From positions 28,295,001 to 28,359,000 of the forward strand of contig CP142457.1 of NCBI GenBank assembly GCA_038049695.1: a stretch of 64,000 nt of DNA. The letters are read 5' to 3'. Position numbers and translations under genes: made by a program. Within the stretch, counting starts at the first letter, position 1. The number at the start of each line of letters is the position of its first letter. Origin of the DNA: Cinnamomum chago. Lineage: Eukaryota > Streptophyta > Magnoliopsida > Laurales > Lauraceae. Below, one piece after another: positions 11,816 to 23,799 of this stretch. The notes beneath the pieces are model-generated. The model searched no databases. It was not told the origin of the DNA and saw only the letters and a program-made list of their open reading frames with translations.

Positions 11816-14800
11816 ATGGAGAATCTATAGCCCGGTCCTCTGGATAAGTCCATTTTATATGAGCAAGATAACCCTGTTTCAGAACGAGTCTGGCACGGCA
11901 AGGTGAGCATATATTGAGATTTCGCTTATTTTACTATATTGTCTTAACAACCATGACTTTACTGTAAGTTTATAGATTCCTCGTCATTGAATAATTACAG
12001 GAAGCAGGTCCACTGCGATGCATTCCCACGCCAAATCACGACTACTGGGAAATCAATGACCGTATGTGGGAGCTAATATGTCAGACCGGGCTAGAGCAAC
12101 TAGCGAAGATAAAAAAAATCGAGCTTGATCATGGTCTAATAACTGCCTTGGTTGAGCGGTGGAGGCCGGAGACAAACACCTTCCACCTTAACAGTGGGGA
12201 GGCCACTATTATTTTGGAGGATGTAGCGTACATATATAGTCTCCCCACTAATGGACACCCTATTAATGGACACACATTCTCTTCCCCCTTTACCATGGCC
12301 AAATTATGCGAAGAACTGTTGGGGGTGGTACCGGACATGAACTATGACTGCTACAGAGTACAGATTAAGTTCACTTGGTTGAGAGATAATTTTGGGTTGG
12401 AGCCCAAGAGCAGACCGAGAGATAAAGATGTTCGGCGGACACATGCATTTCTATTTTGTCTAGTTGCTGGTTAGATTTTTTGGACCTCTTCGGGTACTAA
12501 GGCTCCAACCCACATCCTTGAATTATTTAGACGTTTTGAAAGTCGTTCTTGGGGAACTACATGCCTGGCAAATCTATACAGGGGCCTTGCCAAGGTATCT
12601 TTGCTACAAAAGAAAGGAAAAGTCGTCAAGACAATTACGGGTCCTCTAAAACTAATGCAGGTGATTAACCTAGTTTGTGATCTGCATGAATTATGATGAT
12701 TTAATGCTTTATTTATTCTATAATTGGAACCATCATTTTCCTGCAACTGGTCAGGTCTGGGCATACTCACGTTTGACAATTAGCAAGCCGATCCGTCGGA
12801 GAGCTGATTAGGACACCGATGTTGAGTTTCCTCTTCTCTTAACCTGGTTCAACAGATTGCGTTCCCATCATTTCCAGACGAGAGTTGAGGACGCCAGACG
12901 ACACCTGGATATTATGGAAGTCGATGCCGTAAGTATTAAATTAGGATATTAAATTGGTTATTTGTATGGAGTCATTGATTTCAGATCTGGGTCTCATCAG
13001 GCTGTTACTTTATTCAACTATCTTTATTGTGGTCCTTTTCTTACTGTTTTTAAACACAGTTATGGATTTAACGATGAATTTATATTCCTGCAAGTTCAAT
13101 TGGCTTCCATATCGAGATTATGAAAACATTCAGGACTACATCGATGATGCAGATGTTCCTCTCTTCCGGTCCAACACGGCCTTGATTTCTTTTTGGATTG
13201 TGGAGCGACACAATCCAGAGAGAGTAATGAAACAATTCGGTTTACAGCAGGTTGTACCCCCCAGCTTCCATAGGCCATTCCCGTGGAATGAAATGGTCCC
13301 AATAGGTGAGAATCAATGTGAAAAAATACGAGCCATTTATTTTGGTGTTTGGAATAAAAGGATGGATGCAATAGGAGAGGATGGCGATGCTGGCCCTCAT
13401 ACGGATGCGTACTTCCAGTGGTATAGAGGCATCACTCGGCTTCGCATCGGTCGTCCATCCTTCGGATCTGGCCTCAACCTGAACTCCATCCAATCTCAAG
13501 TAAATTCCTCCATCTTACTTTGCAAACTCCTCAGACAAGTACAGACCTCCATTTTTGCCAGGTCATTCTAAATCCTATGCTATCTTCATATTGCCAAACA
13601 TAGATCCTGAAGTTTAGCGATAAAATATTGGCGTCATGTGGCGATGCGGCTCAATTAGAAGAAAAATCTCCTGAATATTTCTCAAATTTCATTGAAGCCG
13701 TGAGAGCCGATGTGTTGATGTTAAAAGATGTGTGTTTGTCTGATCGTGTGCTAGCTAACTTCGATGACGGGGACAATGTGGGATTCAAAGAGCCATCCCT
13801 AAAGGTATAAATTCAGTCCTCATCAACTCTGTATATTCCATTAAGGTATGTACTCATTTTTCATGCATTTATTTCAATAGAGTGGCAAAGGAGACTTGGC
13901 AAAAGCTCCTGCAGGACTTGGTCTCAAGAAACGGAAAAGCGCAGGCAAAGTCACTCGGTTTTCCTCCAACCCATCCGATACCAGTAGTCCAATGGGATCA
14001 ATGCCCCCCAAAAAATCCAAACGATTAGTCGAAAAGTTAGCACAACCACCCGATTTGCCGAAGCCCGTTAGTCCAAAGGGGCCCGTCATTTCCAAATCGG
14101 CTTCAAGTCCCATATCGTTATCATCCCGAAGATCTCCCAGATTCATCCACGGACACCAGAGTCCAAAATCCCCTATTACAGTGGCTAGCCATGGCGACAG
14201 TGTTAAATTCTTCTCCAAGAGTCCTTTCACTTCCAGCCCATGGTCAGTGCCCGAAATGGATAGTACACCACCTCCGGTTCAACCCAAATTTGGGGTAAGT
14301 GTGTCCCCATTTAGCGAGATCTCCTCTATGATCCTAAACGTCAAGGCACGCTTTAGAGATCCGAAGCCCCCTCTATGGATGGCTGACTACAAGACCGGAG
14401 CGTGGATGAGAAATCCGAAGTATAAGCTCACGATGGAGGAGCATGATATCCTCACCGTTTTTCGGAATGAATATGTTGATAGAGAGGGGTATAACCAACA
14501 TTCTATCACACTTAAATGCATTATTCTTGTTTATGTTTTTACATAACTTATCGTAATGATGCACCCTTTCAGGAATGCAAAGTTATGGGAGTTCTGTACA
14601 CCCGTAACTGCCGATATCATGAAAGATTTGCTTAAGGGTGCATGGATGGACAATTGCGTTAGGAATTCCTGGCTCATAGTAATTTTATTTTTTCGGATCG
14701 TGAGAACGCATAGTCATGTTGTTTAGTTCCATCATCGAAACTCGCTCTTTTTTCCATTGTTGCAGACCATGCACTCTTGGTTTCAGATAATAAAGAAGCA

Positions 14801-15645
14801 GGTTGCATCGTCGTATTTTTTTTAATGTGCTCTATCCATAAGTGACATCGAAGTCAGATCATTAAATTTATGGGAACTGGTGCTTTGTGACCTTTTCTCC
14901 TTTCAGTCAAAACTAACGATGAAATACAAACATCCAGGATTGGTACGTGCATGCTCAAGCAAGCAAAAAGCACATTCAAAATCCATTTGTGCTAGCAATG
15001 CTTGAGAACATGATGGAGAAGGAGTTCCTGTTCTTCCCAGTATGGAACAACCATCACTTCTTCCTGATTGTTGGTCGGGTTGGTGGCCGGCGATGGGAGT
15101 ACTATAACAGCCTGAATCGAGAAGGAGATTATATGTTCGCTGAACGCTATGTAAGTACTATCGTTGTCATTTAACAAGCATAACTGTAATTCAACCATTG
15201 TATTACCTTTACAAGTAATCGGCGGTGGGACGTACGTATGTGCTACAGATTGACTGGATCGTCGAATGCTTTATGCAATTCGGGTGGAGCGATCCAAGTG
15301 TATGGACAAAACACCAGATGGAGTGCCCCATGCAGTCGAACATGTTAAATTTTACACCAAATCCACCAACTCTGAGTGCATTATGTCTTACAAAACAGAT
15401 CATACAATCATGTATGAAGTTACCTTCATATTCTAATTCGAAGCTTTTGTATTCACAGCGTTGATTGTGGAATTTTTGTCATGGCGTATGCACAGCACAT
15501 TGCATTAAGTCTGCCGATGGAGTTCACGAAGGACGATATGTAATACTTCCGTGCGAAGATCGTCTCTAACCTTTACATTGACCAATATACGCATTGGATG
15601 CATCGACATCATAACGAATCGCTTCCTGATCAATCTGCTGTGTAA
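11816..15645 (+). pseudogene. PMD-Ulp1 cysteine protease fusion gene, 11 exons, four in-frame stops
   Basis: Exons joined by GT-AG introns that keep phase: 11816-11902, 12001-12660, 12755-12928, 13095-13499, 13604-13804, 13881-14488, 14573-14678, 14766-14801, 14938-15150, 15249-15343, 15459-15645, about 923 codons. Exons 1-4 encode a plant mobile domain (LVERWRPETNTFHL, LEDVAYIYSLP). Exons 5-6 encode a Ser/Pro/Lys-rich linker with SPK/SPR-like words. Exons 7-11 encode a C48/Ulp1-type protease: His about 799 (NHHFFLIVG), Asn about 816 where Asp is usual (EYYNSL), Gln about 859 (CPMQSN) and Cys about 865 (VDCGIFVM). Stops at codons 5 (11828), 187 (12472), 268 (12809) and 890 (15541) break it. 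Otherwise the frame is remarkably well kept, so decay is recent. PMD and Ulp1 genes of this kind are usually carried by transposons. Exon ends are inferred from splice signals and phase. Confidence 0.85.
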
Positions 15646-16654
15646 CATTTTATGGGTTTCTTGATCACAGCACAAATGGACTGGGCCTCTTACCATTGGC
15701 GGAATTTGTAAAATCAATGGTAAGATGCTTCGAGTGCATCTTTTTTGAAGGTGCTGGTGTATCTCCTTTATCCGCCAATAGTCTTTTGTCGCGGTTCCTT
15801 TGAAGCTTATTTGAATTAGTCAATAGAGCTTTAATCAAATTTTGTGTCAATCTAACATTCACTTGTGGTGCAGGAGGATAAATTCACCCCATATTGCAAG
15901 GGGTTCATATATTTGGCAGAAGGAATGGTTGTGTTCTATTGTTTCTGATGAACAGGATTGAAAATCTGATTTTAGATGAATGGAGTGCAATGCTTCCACC
16001 AGCAGATTGAACTCTTTCGCTACATAAAGAGGCACTACTTGTTTCTTTATTTATGACTGGTTTTGGAAGCAGTGGTCAAAGCTCACTTTTTTCGATTAAG
16101 TGATGTTGTTTTGGAGCTGATCATGCACATTTTTTTAGAAGTGTCAGATTAACTACTCTTGGGTAAATATTGTTTTTCAATTAAGACTTATGTGAATATT
16201 GATTAGGCGTATGCTCTTCAAATAAGATGTACATGGTATGATCTATAAATTGAGATTGAAAAGTATGAAGCTTGGTAACGATATCGTCGTTGTCATATAA
16301 TGAAATAGACCATGTTTTGCAACCTTAGGTGGCCTTATCTATGCATTTGGATCTAAACACATAGTCAACCACATTGTTGTTGCCGGACAAGCTTTGAGAA
16401 ATGAAAAACTATATCCAATCGTAACAATATCATCATCCAAAATTGATTTGAAATCACACATCTTTTGTCGGCCCTTAATTTAAATGTCGTCCATGTATCT
16501 CATGCCGTATTCAGATCCTATCTCGTCAATTGAAAAAAAAAAGATGTTAACTATTAATGGACTTCGTATGAGGCCTCACATTATGGTTTAAGAATGATTC
16601 ATAGCTAGACTGCATTTTCCTGATTCACCATCTCTGGGCCAACTTCCAGCAAAC
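15646..16654 (+). other. 3' flank of the PMD-Ulp1 pseudogene, with a segment repeated in the inverted copy
   Basis: From about 15787 to 15975 the sequence matches the reverse complement of 18850-19005, including a probable intron end (TTCACTTGTGGTGCAG) and an open frame at 15897-16010. That frame reads RRNGCVLLF and IENL before a TGA. A GTAACGATATCGTCG motif lies at about 16275. No protein family is recognised. Confidence 0.6.
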
Positions 16655-17985
16655 ACAAAGGTTCGAACCCTTGCATTTAGGGTTCGAACCTTGAAATTTT
16701 GAAGTGCATGAGCCAAATTCGAGGAGCAGATAAGGTTCGAACCCTCGTAACAAGGGTTTCGAACCTTAGAATTTTGAACTCCCTGAGCCTTTTTCCAAGG
16801 GGGTCAAGGGTTCAAACCCTCATCCTGAGGGTTTAAACCCTTGAATCCTGCACTCCTCAAGCCGTTTTCCAGATGGGTTGAAGGTTTGAACCCTCATCTT
16901 GAGGGTTTGAACCCTTGTATCCTACATTCCCTGAGCCATTTTCCAGGGGAGTCGAAGGTTCGAACCCTCAGGAAACCCTCATCCTGAGGGTTCGAACCCT
17001 TGTATCCTGTACTCCTCAGGTCATTTTCCAGAGGGGTCAAAGGTTCGAACCCTTGTATCCTGCATTCCCTGAGCCATTTTCCAGGGGGGTCGAAGGTTCG
17101 AACCGCAGGAAGAGGGTTCGAACCCTTGTACCCCAAATTCCCTGAGCCATTTTCAAGGGGGTTCGAAGGTTTTTCCTCTAGAATTTACTGTTCGAACATT
17201 TGTATCATGCACTAATTGAGCCAAATTCCAGGGGGGTCAAAGGTTCGAACCCTCGATAAAAGGGTTCGAACCTTTGAATTGTGAACTCCCCGAGCCATTT
17301 TCCAAGGGGGTCAAAGGTTCGAACCCTCGACTTTACAAGTTTAAACCTATGGGCCCTCTGGGATTTGGCCCAGGAATGGCAAAATGCTAAGGTTCGAACC
17401 TTCAAATCGAGGGTTCGAACGTTAGCGCTCTCTAGAATTTGGCCCAAGAATGGCATAATGCAAAGGTTCGAACCCTCATTTTGAAGGTTCAAACCTTCAC
17501 ACTCCCTGGAATTTGGCCCAGGAATGGCAGAATATAAAGGTTCGGACCCTCAACATAAAGGTTCAAACCATAAATTATCTCAAGAATTTGGCCCAGGAAT
17601 TGCAAAATGGGAAGGTTCGAACCCTAGCTTTTAAGGTTCGAACCTTCGCACTCTCTGGAATTTGGCCCAGGAAGTGCAAAAAATGAAGGTTCGAACCATC
17701 AAAATGAGGGTTCAAACCATAAGGCTCACTGGAATTTGGCCCAAGCATGGCAGAATGAGAAGGTTCGAACCCTTGCTTTGTAGGTTCGAACCTTTGCGCT
17801 CTCTGGAATTTGGCCCAGGAAGTGCAAAAAATGAAGGTTCGAACCCCTCAAAACGAGGGTTCGAACCATAAGACTCCCTGGAATTTGGCCCAGGAATAGA
17901 AAAATGGGAAGGTTCGAACCCTCGATGTGAAGGTTTGAACCTTTGTGCTATTTGGTGTTTGGCCCAGTAAGGGCAACAGAAGAAG
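16655..17985. repeat. Tandem array of about 75-bp units built on GGTTCGAACC
   Basis: About eighteen diverged units in two sub-arrays. The first (to about 17340) shares TGAGCCATTTTCCAGGGG. The second (from about 17345) shares GGAATTTGGCCCAGGAATG. Each unit usually holds two GGTTCGAACC boxes flanking a short spacer such as CTCATCCTGAG, so each can fold back on itself. The box is itself a palindrome and resembles the T-arm/B-box of tRNA genes, but no tRNA structure is present. Open frames across the array only reflect its periodicity. Confidence 0.92.
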
Positions 17986-18548
17986 GTTCAAGCCCAAACT
18001 TGGGTGATATCTTTGAATTAAGTGAAGTGTATTATGTCTCTTCCAAGTCACCCCTAGCCCACCTGACCAATTCTGTTAGCTTATTTATCAATGTCCATGC
18101 AATCTAGCTATGACCCATTCTTGATGCATAATGCGAGGCCTCATGTAGCTAGACCTGACAACGTTTTCAGGTCAGTACACCAACATTGAAGCTCTTGTTC
18201 AAAAAGGACAATGTGCATGACATTGTTTGAGCCCTTTTGCACGCAGCTCTTGTTCAACGATCTGATATTCTTAACCCCTGCTTGAGATATGATAAATGTC
18301 ATTTGCTGTTTATAGGCCACAACCACTGTGATTTAGAGCCTTAATGATGATAACCCTTTATGTCATTTATAGAAATAAGAAATTAAAATGCATGAACAAA
18401 TCCAAGACTGCAAAGAGACTGAAGGTTATTATATAACCCATGAGAGGTAGGCAAAAAGAATATTCTTTTCAATTGATATCAGTAATCCATAAAAAGAAAG
18501 GAAAGCCTTGTCTGAGTAAAAGAAGCTATTTCAATGTTATGTGACATT
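17986..18548. other. Non-coding spacer
   Basis: Unique AT-rich sequence between the tandem array and the inverted sister copy. No gene or repeat is recognised. Confidence 0.5.
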
Positions 18549-19203
18549 TTAGGCTTTTAGCCCAAAAGTAACATTTACTAATAAACCACAACAGAAGAAA
18601 TCACGCCAAGGCAAGAACAATGCTCGATTTTCAGTCGCCTTCTCTTCCCCACTAAACTTGTCCAATTGTTCCTCTATGCAACCTTCTTCATCAATGCATG
18701 GAATTTGTCTCAGAGATTTGTCTACATGAGATAGGGATGTGAAATTATCCACCTTTTCCATCCAAACTGTTATCGGGTACAGATGCAGAACATGGCTTGG
18801 TGGTAGTAGAGTTAGAAAATTCATAAGCTTTTCATCTGGATTCAGGTTTTCAATCTTGTTCATCTTAAACAATAGAACACAGCCATTCTTTTTGCCAAAT
18901 ATTTGAACCCCTTGCAATATGAGGTGAATTTATCTTCCTGCACCACAAGTGAATGTCAGATGGACACGAAATTCACTTAAAATTTTATCAACTGATTCAA
19001 ATAGGCATCAAAAGAGATGTGACAAATAAGAATCTATAAGCTTACAGTAATGTCATAGTTGTAAAGACAATATAGTAAAATAAGTGTATTTCAATATATG
19101 CTCACCTTGCCGTGCCAGACTCGTTCTGAAATATGGTTCTCTTGCTCATATAAAATGGAGTTATCTATAGGACCAGGTTGTAGATTGTCCATTTATAATC
19201 TGT
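18549..19203 (-). pseudogene. Inverted, internally deleted sister of the PMD-Ulp1 gene
   Basis: Read on the minus strand, 19203 down to about 19010 matches 11808-11990 of the plus copy. It includes exon 1 (19192-19106) with an intact ATG, the residues SERVWHGK and the same GTGAGC splice donor. Codon 5 is CAA here, where the plus copy has TAG. Homology then jumps to the segment matching 15787-15975, so the region equivalent to about 11.99-15.79 kb, that is most of intron 1 and nearly all of the PMD and Ulp1 coding sequence, is missing. Downstream an open frame runs to 18549 (about 120 codons), of which the first 35 or so align in frame with 15897-16010. The rest has no recognisable domain. Confidence 0.75.
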
Positions 19204-19439
19204 AACAAGTTTAATCGCAAACCACAACAGCATGAATCAGTAAAACAAGAGAAGGCATGCGGCCATGAAGAATTAACTGCTAAAGCACAAGAGAATTTTT
19301 AATAGAAATAAAGAAACATAAACAACAGACATTGATCAGGAAACAAAAGAAAAGGGATAAATCAGCGTAGTGAGTTAAAATCACAGGCCTAACATTATAC
19401 GAACGTGGAACTCATACGAACTTGAACTTTGTGCCCGAC

Positions 19440-19690
19440 ATTGTTTTTTGATAACGATATCGTTATCATCATTTATAGTTTATTCATCCTTTTTTTTTGT
19501 CCAACAAGAAAATAGTGGTGATTTTATATTGAGATGCATAAACAATAAGAAAGACTCACGATTTCACTCAAAATCCAGTTTTCAAAATTTTCTGATAACG
19601 ATGTCATTACAATTATTTATAGGTTCTTCGCCCATTTTTTGTCTCCAACAACAAAATGACAATGACTTTATAATGGGGTCATAAACAATG
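19440..19690 (-). repeat. Subterminal repeat block, inverted copy
   Basis: Reverse complement of the blocks at 9715-9965 and 11425-11720: GTTTATGCATCTCAATA appears as its complement near 19530, with ATAACGATATCGTTATCA at about 19450 and ATAACGATGTCATTACAA at about 19594. It sits upstream of the inverted sister copy, as the 11425 block does for the plus copy. Confidence 0.78.
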
Positions 19691-22600
19691 AGAAAGGCTC
19701 ACGGATTTGGCTCATAAATGCATTTTCCTAATAGGTATAGTTTGCCGCGCACAGATTCTACACTTTGGTCAGGAGTTCCCTAGTATTAGTTCCAGTTTTT
19801 TCTTCTTCTTCATGAACCGAACCTAACAAACAGATCCCTCTTGCTTTTAAAGTACACAAACAGAAAGCTTAAATTCAAATGAACATAAAATGCAAGAGTT
19901 ACTTTCTAAGGATGCAGAAACTTGTTAGGTTAAATGAAAATTTAATAAGAAAACAAGTTTGTGGGGAGAAACTGATTTTAAGTAAATAATATATTAGAGG
20001 TTCTGGCACTATACACGGTAAGCTTAAATTCATATCTTACCAAACTACTTATGGATAAAGTATTTTTTTCATGGTGCACAGGTGTGTTTTGTTGGTCTTG
20101 GCTTTGGTTCATCAGTTATCACATCATGCCTTAATAGGGATAGTTCTTACATGTCCAAATCTCCTCTCACTGATTCTCTACATTTGTCACTCTTAAAGAT
20201 AAAATCAGGGGAGGCAATAGGCTGGGGTGGGCTGGGTTTGGTGAATTCAGTTTAGTATTGTGGATAACTTGTAGTATTCAGTCTATTTATTATTCAGGTT
20301 GAACATGTCAATCCAAATCCAAAGCAGAAACAAATAGAGTATATTGGAGCATAAAATAAATAGGTTGGATTCAGGTCTAATGGGCACTTCATAGTGCAAT
20401 TACTAGATTGGTTGATCGTTCAAATAATAATAATAGGCTTAGCCTCAACCCAACATGTTTATTAATTGGATCAACCTGAGAACAGAAAGGGTAATATGAG
20501 ACCAATCATAAGTGCTGGCACTGCAACTCAACTCTCATTCAACCTTTCATATCTTCGCAAACCCACCTTCTCTTCTTCTTGATCAACATCTCAGTCCTTC
20601 ACTTTCACCATCACTGACCATTCCATTTATACAAGTTTCAAAATCTCCAAACATATCCAAGCCTAAAAATCATTCGACCATACCCATGCCCACATGCAAC
20701 TCATTGCACCCATTTGTTTCCATCAACTTTCCAGCCCGAAAACAACTTCTCATTATCTTGACCACGAACTGAGCCACCGGTCTTCATCCCTTCCCATCTG
20801 TTGTACCCATCTTCTACTTCAAAGAAATGACCTAGACTCTACCCTCCTGAAACAAAAAGAACCCAGTTTCCCGTTGCCTTCATAGAAGTCCTTATTACAT
20901 GTTTCTATATCCTTTCCTTCACTTGTTTTTTCCATGATTTGTTATATTTTCAGTTTCTCTTCATTTCCTTATTTTCCTTCATGCTAACCTTTTTAGCACT
21001 ACACTTCAAAGAGGAAAGTGCAAAAACAAGGAAAAAGGAAAACAAATTTCAGTTTTAGTCTTTCAGATCCATTTAATATTTGCACAAACAATTATAGCGG
21101 AGACTACAGATGAAGAGACATGGAATGCACTCAAGAAACCAAGTAAAAGTAAGAAATTATGAAAGATACTAGATAACCCAACCACACCAAAATCCTTTTT
21201 CAAAGATTAGACACAACTATCACATACATGTTTTCTTCATAAATGACAATAACTAGAAAGAAAAACTAACAGTAATGCTTTAGCACCAGATTGTGATACT
21301 AAATTCTTTGCAGTAGATATTATAATGCACATCAATCATGGATTGAAGGGGTCAACAAATGATATCATGCAGACCAGATGATTTTTAATATTGATTGAGC
21401 ACATTAAATGAACATTAAGACCAAATATAGTCCAACCATCCATTTTGATGATTCTTGATCAATAGTCACAATCTGTACTCTTGCCTTATCAGCCAAACCC
21501 TTCAATAGTGGGCCCCGCTTCCCACTATAGAGTATACATTATAACATGCTGCATAACCTTCACATCACAGAAATGAATGATAGCCTACATCAATAAACAA
21601 AGATTATCAAGGGAAACCATGCCACAGTTACTAAATCTGCATAATAGCAGCCTAAGCCCACTGATGATCAATCTAACCCTTGAAAATCACTGCTCATAAG
21701 TTGGTACTCACCCCAGTTTGACTCTCAACTAAATTTTACTTGTCACTCGATTGATCAAGCAAAACCTCATCAGAGGGGTAATAATTAGTACAACTTTGAG
21801 GCTTAACATTATTAAATCACAGGTTATGATGATAGGATGGCCAATTAATTTGCACACCCCTGGGACATCTGCAGATCTTTCCACCCTTCTCCACGCATGA
21901 TCAGCATGCATAAGTGGGCCACACAAGCTAGGCCACTACTTGCAGCAACAATAAGTTGGTTGCCTTAGATAAAAACTCCATAATCTAAAGAACAAAATAG
22001 AAGATAATAAACAAGATCCATTCCACCTTATTTGGATCAACAACACCACTTGCAATACGATGAACAAGACTAATACTTAAATTTGCTGCTTTCACCTCCA
22101 AAACCTATGACGGAAAACCGCTAGTTTAAGAACATGGTGCACATGAATGGATGGATCTTAAACATGTTTGCATCACGTATCCTCAATACTTCAAATAATT
22201 TCATTGTTCAGATAAATAATACAAAGTTTCTATATATGACATTTAGAAAATGGAAGAACCAAGGTTGAAGAACACTCAACAATTATACTAGACTTGGTCC
22301 ATAGGAATTAGAATTTGGAGAAGTTGATGCAGTGATAGTCAAACATTTACAACCAAACAAATACTTTGTATAAAACTACATGTAAGAGTGCATGAAAGAA
22401 CACATTGGCCCTTTCATGTTATTAAGAAAATGTCATTAGAGCTTTTTCATTCAGAAAAGTCCATGTCACTTGTTCATTTGATGTGCGTCAAAAGACCATA
22501 ACTTGCCCAATGCCAACTCAGAAAGTCAGTTGGGCATTAGAAAAAAGATCCGGCTGAGTTGGGAGTCACCTCACTGATCCCCACCTTTTCTGTAACTCTC

Positions 22601-23799
22601 TTTCTCCAAACACTTGGTAGTAGGGGTTTGTTGTAAATACAGAAAATATTATTTTCATAGTATAAATACACAAGGATGTTGTAGCCTCACCTAAGTTAGA
22701 TGACCAGCTAAATGCTACCTTGTTTCCTCTCAATTCCCATCTAATGTTTCTATTTCGTTTCGTTTTCACTTTGTTTGCCTATTGTTCTTTATATTCCTGA
22801 ATTTCCTAACCACCTTGTGTCAGTCAATAGTCTAACAAAAACTCACAATTGATGTGTTACTTCCTTCCCGACATATTGAGTTTTTAAGGATTCGACGACA
22901 AGGCTTTAGTGGTGGCATTGAAAGTAATGGTCCCTACCCCCCTCAAATTTTGGAGAAGGTCCAGTAGCGCTTCATTCATCAACGAGCAAGGAGGATATCA
23001 TACATAGGCACCAAAGACTTTGATATGTCTCATTTCAAAGTCTGAATCCTCCTAAAGGAAATTGGCTTTTCTAACAGTAGCATATGGTTCCACATTGTAA
23101 CAATACAACAGTGGAACATATTACAAAGAATCTTGTTTATCACGAGAGACCCAAATAAAGGGAGGGACATGCCAACTTTTCTCACTGCAAAAGGAGGTAC
23201 ATGCAAAGAAGGAGGGCTAAAAAAGATTATGCAAATCAATTAGAACCTAGATTCACTATCAAAACAGACATCTACCACAAGAAAATTGCAAATCAACCAT
23301 CCCTAATTAATTCACTAGCAAAACAGATCCCGATAAAATAAGAGAAAATGCAAAAATCAAAGGAGAATGAGAGAGAGAGGATTGTTGAAGCCATCTTCAA
23401 CGAGTTAGTTGAAGGTGTGGGAATCGCAGACCCATCACCCTTTGTCAGTCTTCTCCGGCGATGGTGGTTGAATCTGCACTCCGGCAATGGAAACAGAAAC
23501 CTGAGCCTCCACCTTCCAATCTGCTCTTCTCTAATCATCTGCCCAAGGGTTTTGTCTTCTCCCACAATGGCAAGAAGTTCTGCATACCGGCAGCGACGAT
23601 CAGCAAACCTAAGTCGATGCAGAGCCCACCTTCTCCGGTCGGTGTTAAGAGATCCTCCGGTGATTGGTCTCTGTAACAACGACTCCGGCAGAGGTCGTCA
23701 GTTCGAATGGGCTGCCCTTGTTCTTTCTTCTCCGTCAGCCAAGGGTTCTACCATAGCCAAGGGTTCTACCACTTGCAGAACTAGATTGAAAAACGCCTG
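19691..23799. other. Non-coding interior of the putative MULE (right side)
   Basis: Mostly AT-rich, with no recognisable gene or clear repeat. Around 23.35-23.80 kb composition becomes more GC-rich and overlapping open frames appear on both strands (23293-23679 minus, 23348-23812 plus). None shows a known domain, and overlap on both strands argues for composition rather than coding. Confidence 0.5.

Noticed and set aside
13896..14546. 216-codon ORF as a separate Ser/Pro-rich protein gene
   Set aside because: It is exon 6 of the PMD-Ulp1 model read through into intron 6; phase and splice sites on both sides agree with the multi-exon gene.
16655..17985. CRISPR-like or tRNA-array reading of the GGTTCGAACC repeats
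   Set aside because: Units are diverged over their whole length with no unique spacers, the genome is a plant, and no acceptor stem, D-arm or anticodon structure accompanies the T-arm-like word.
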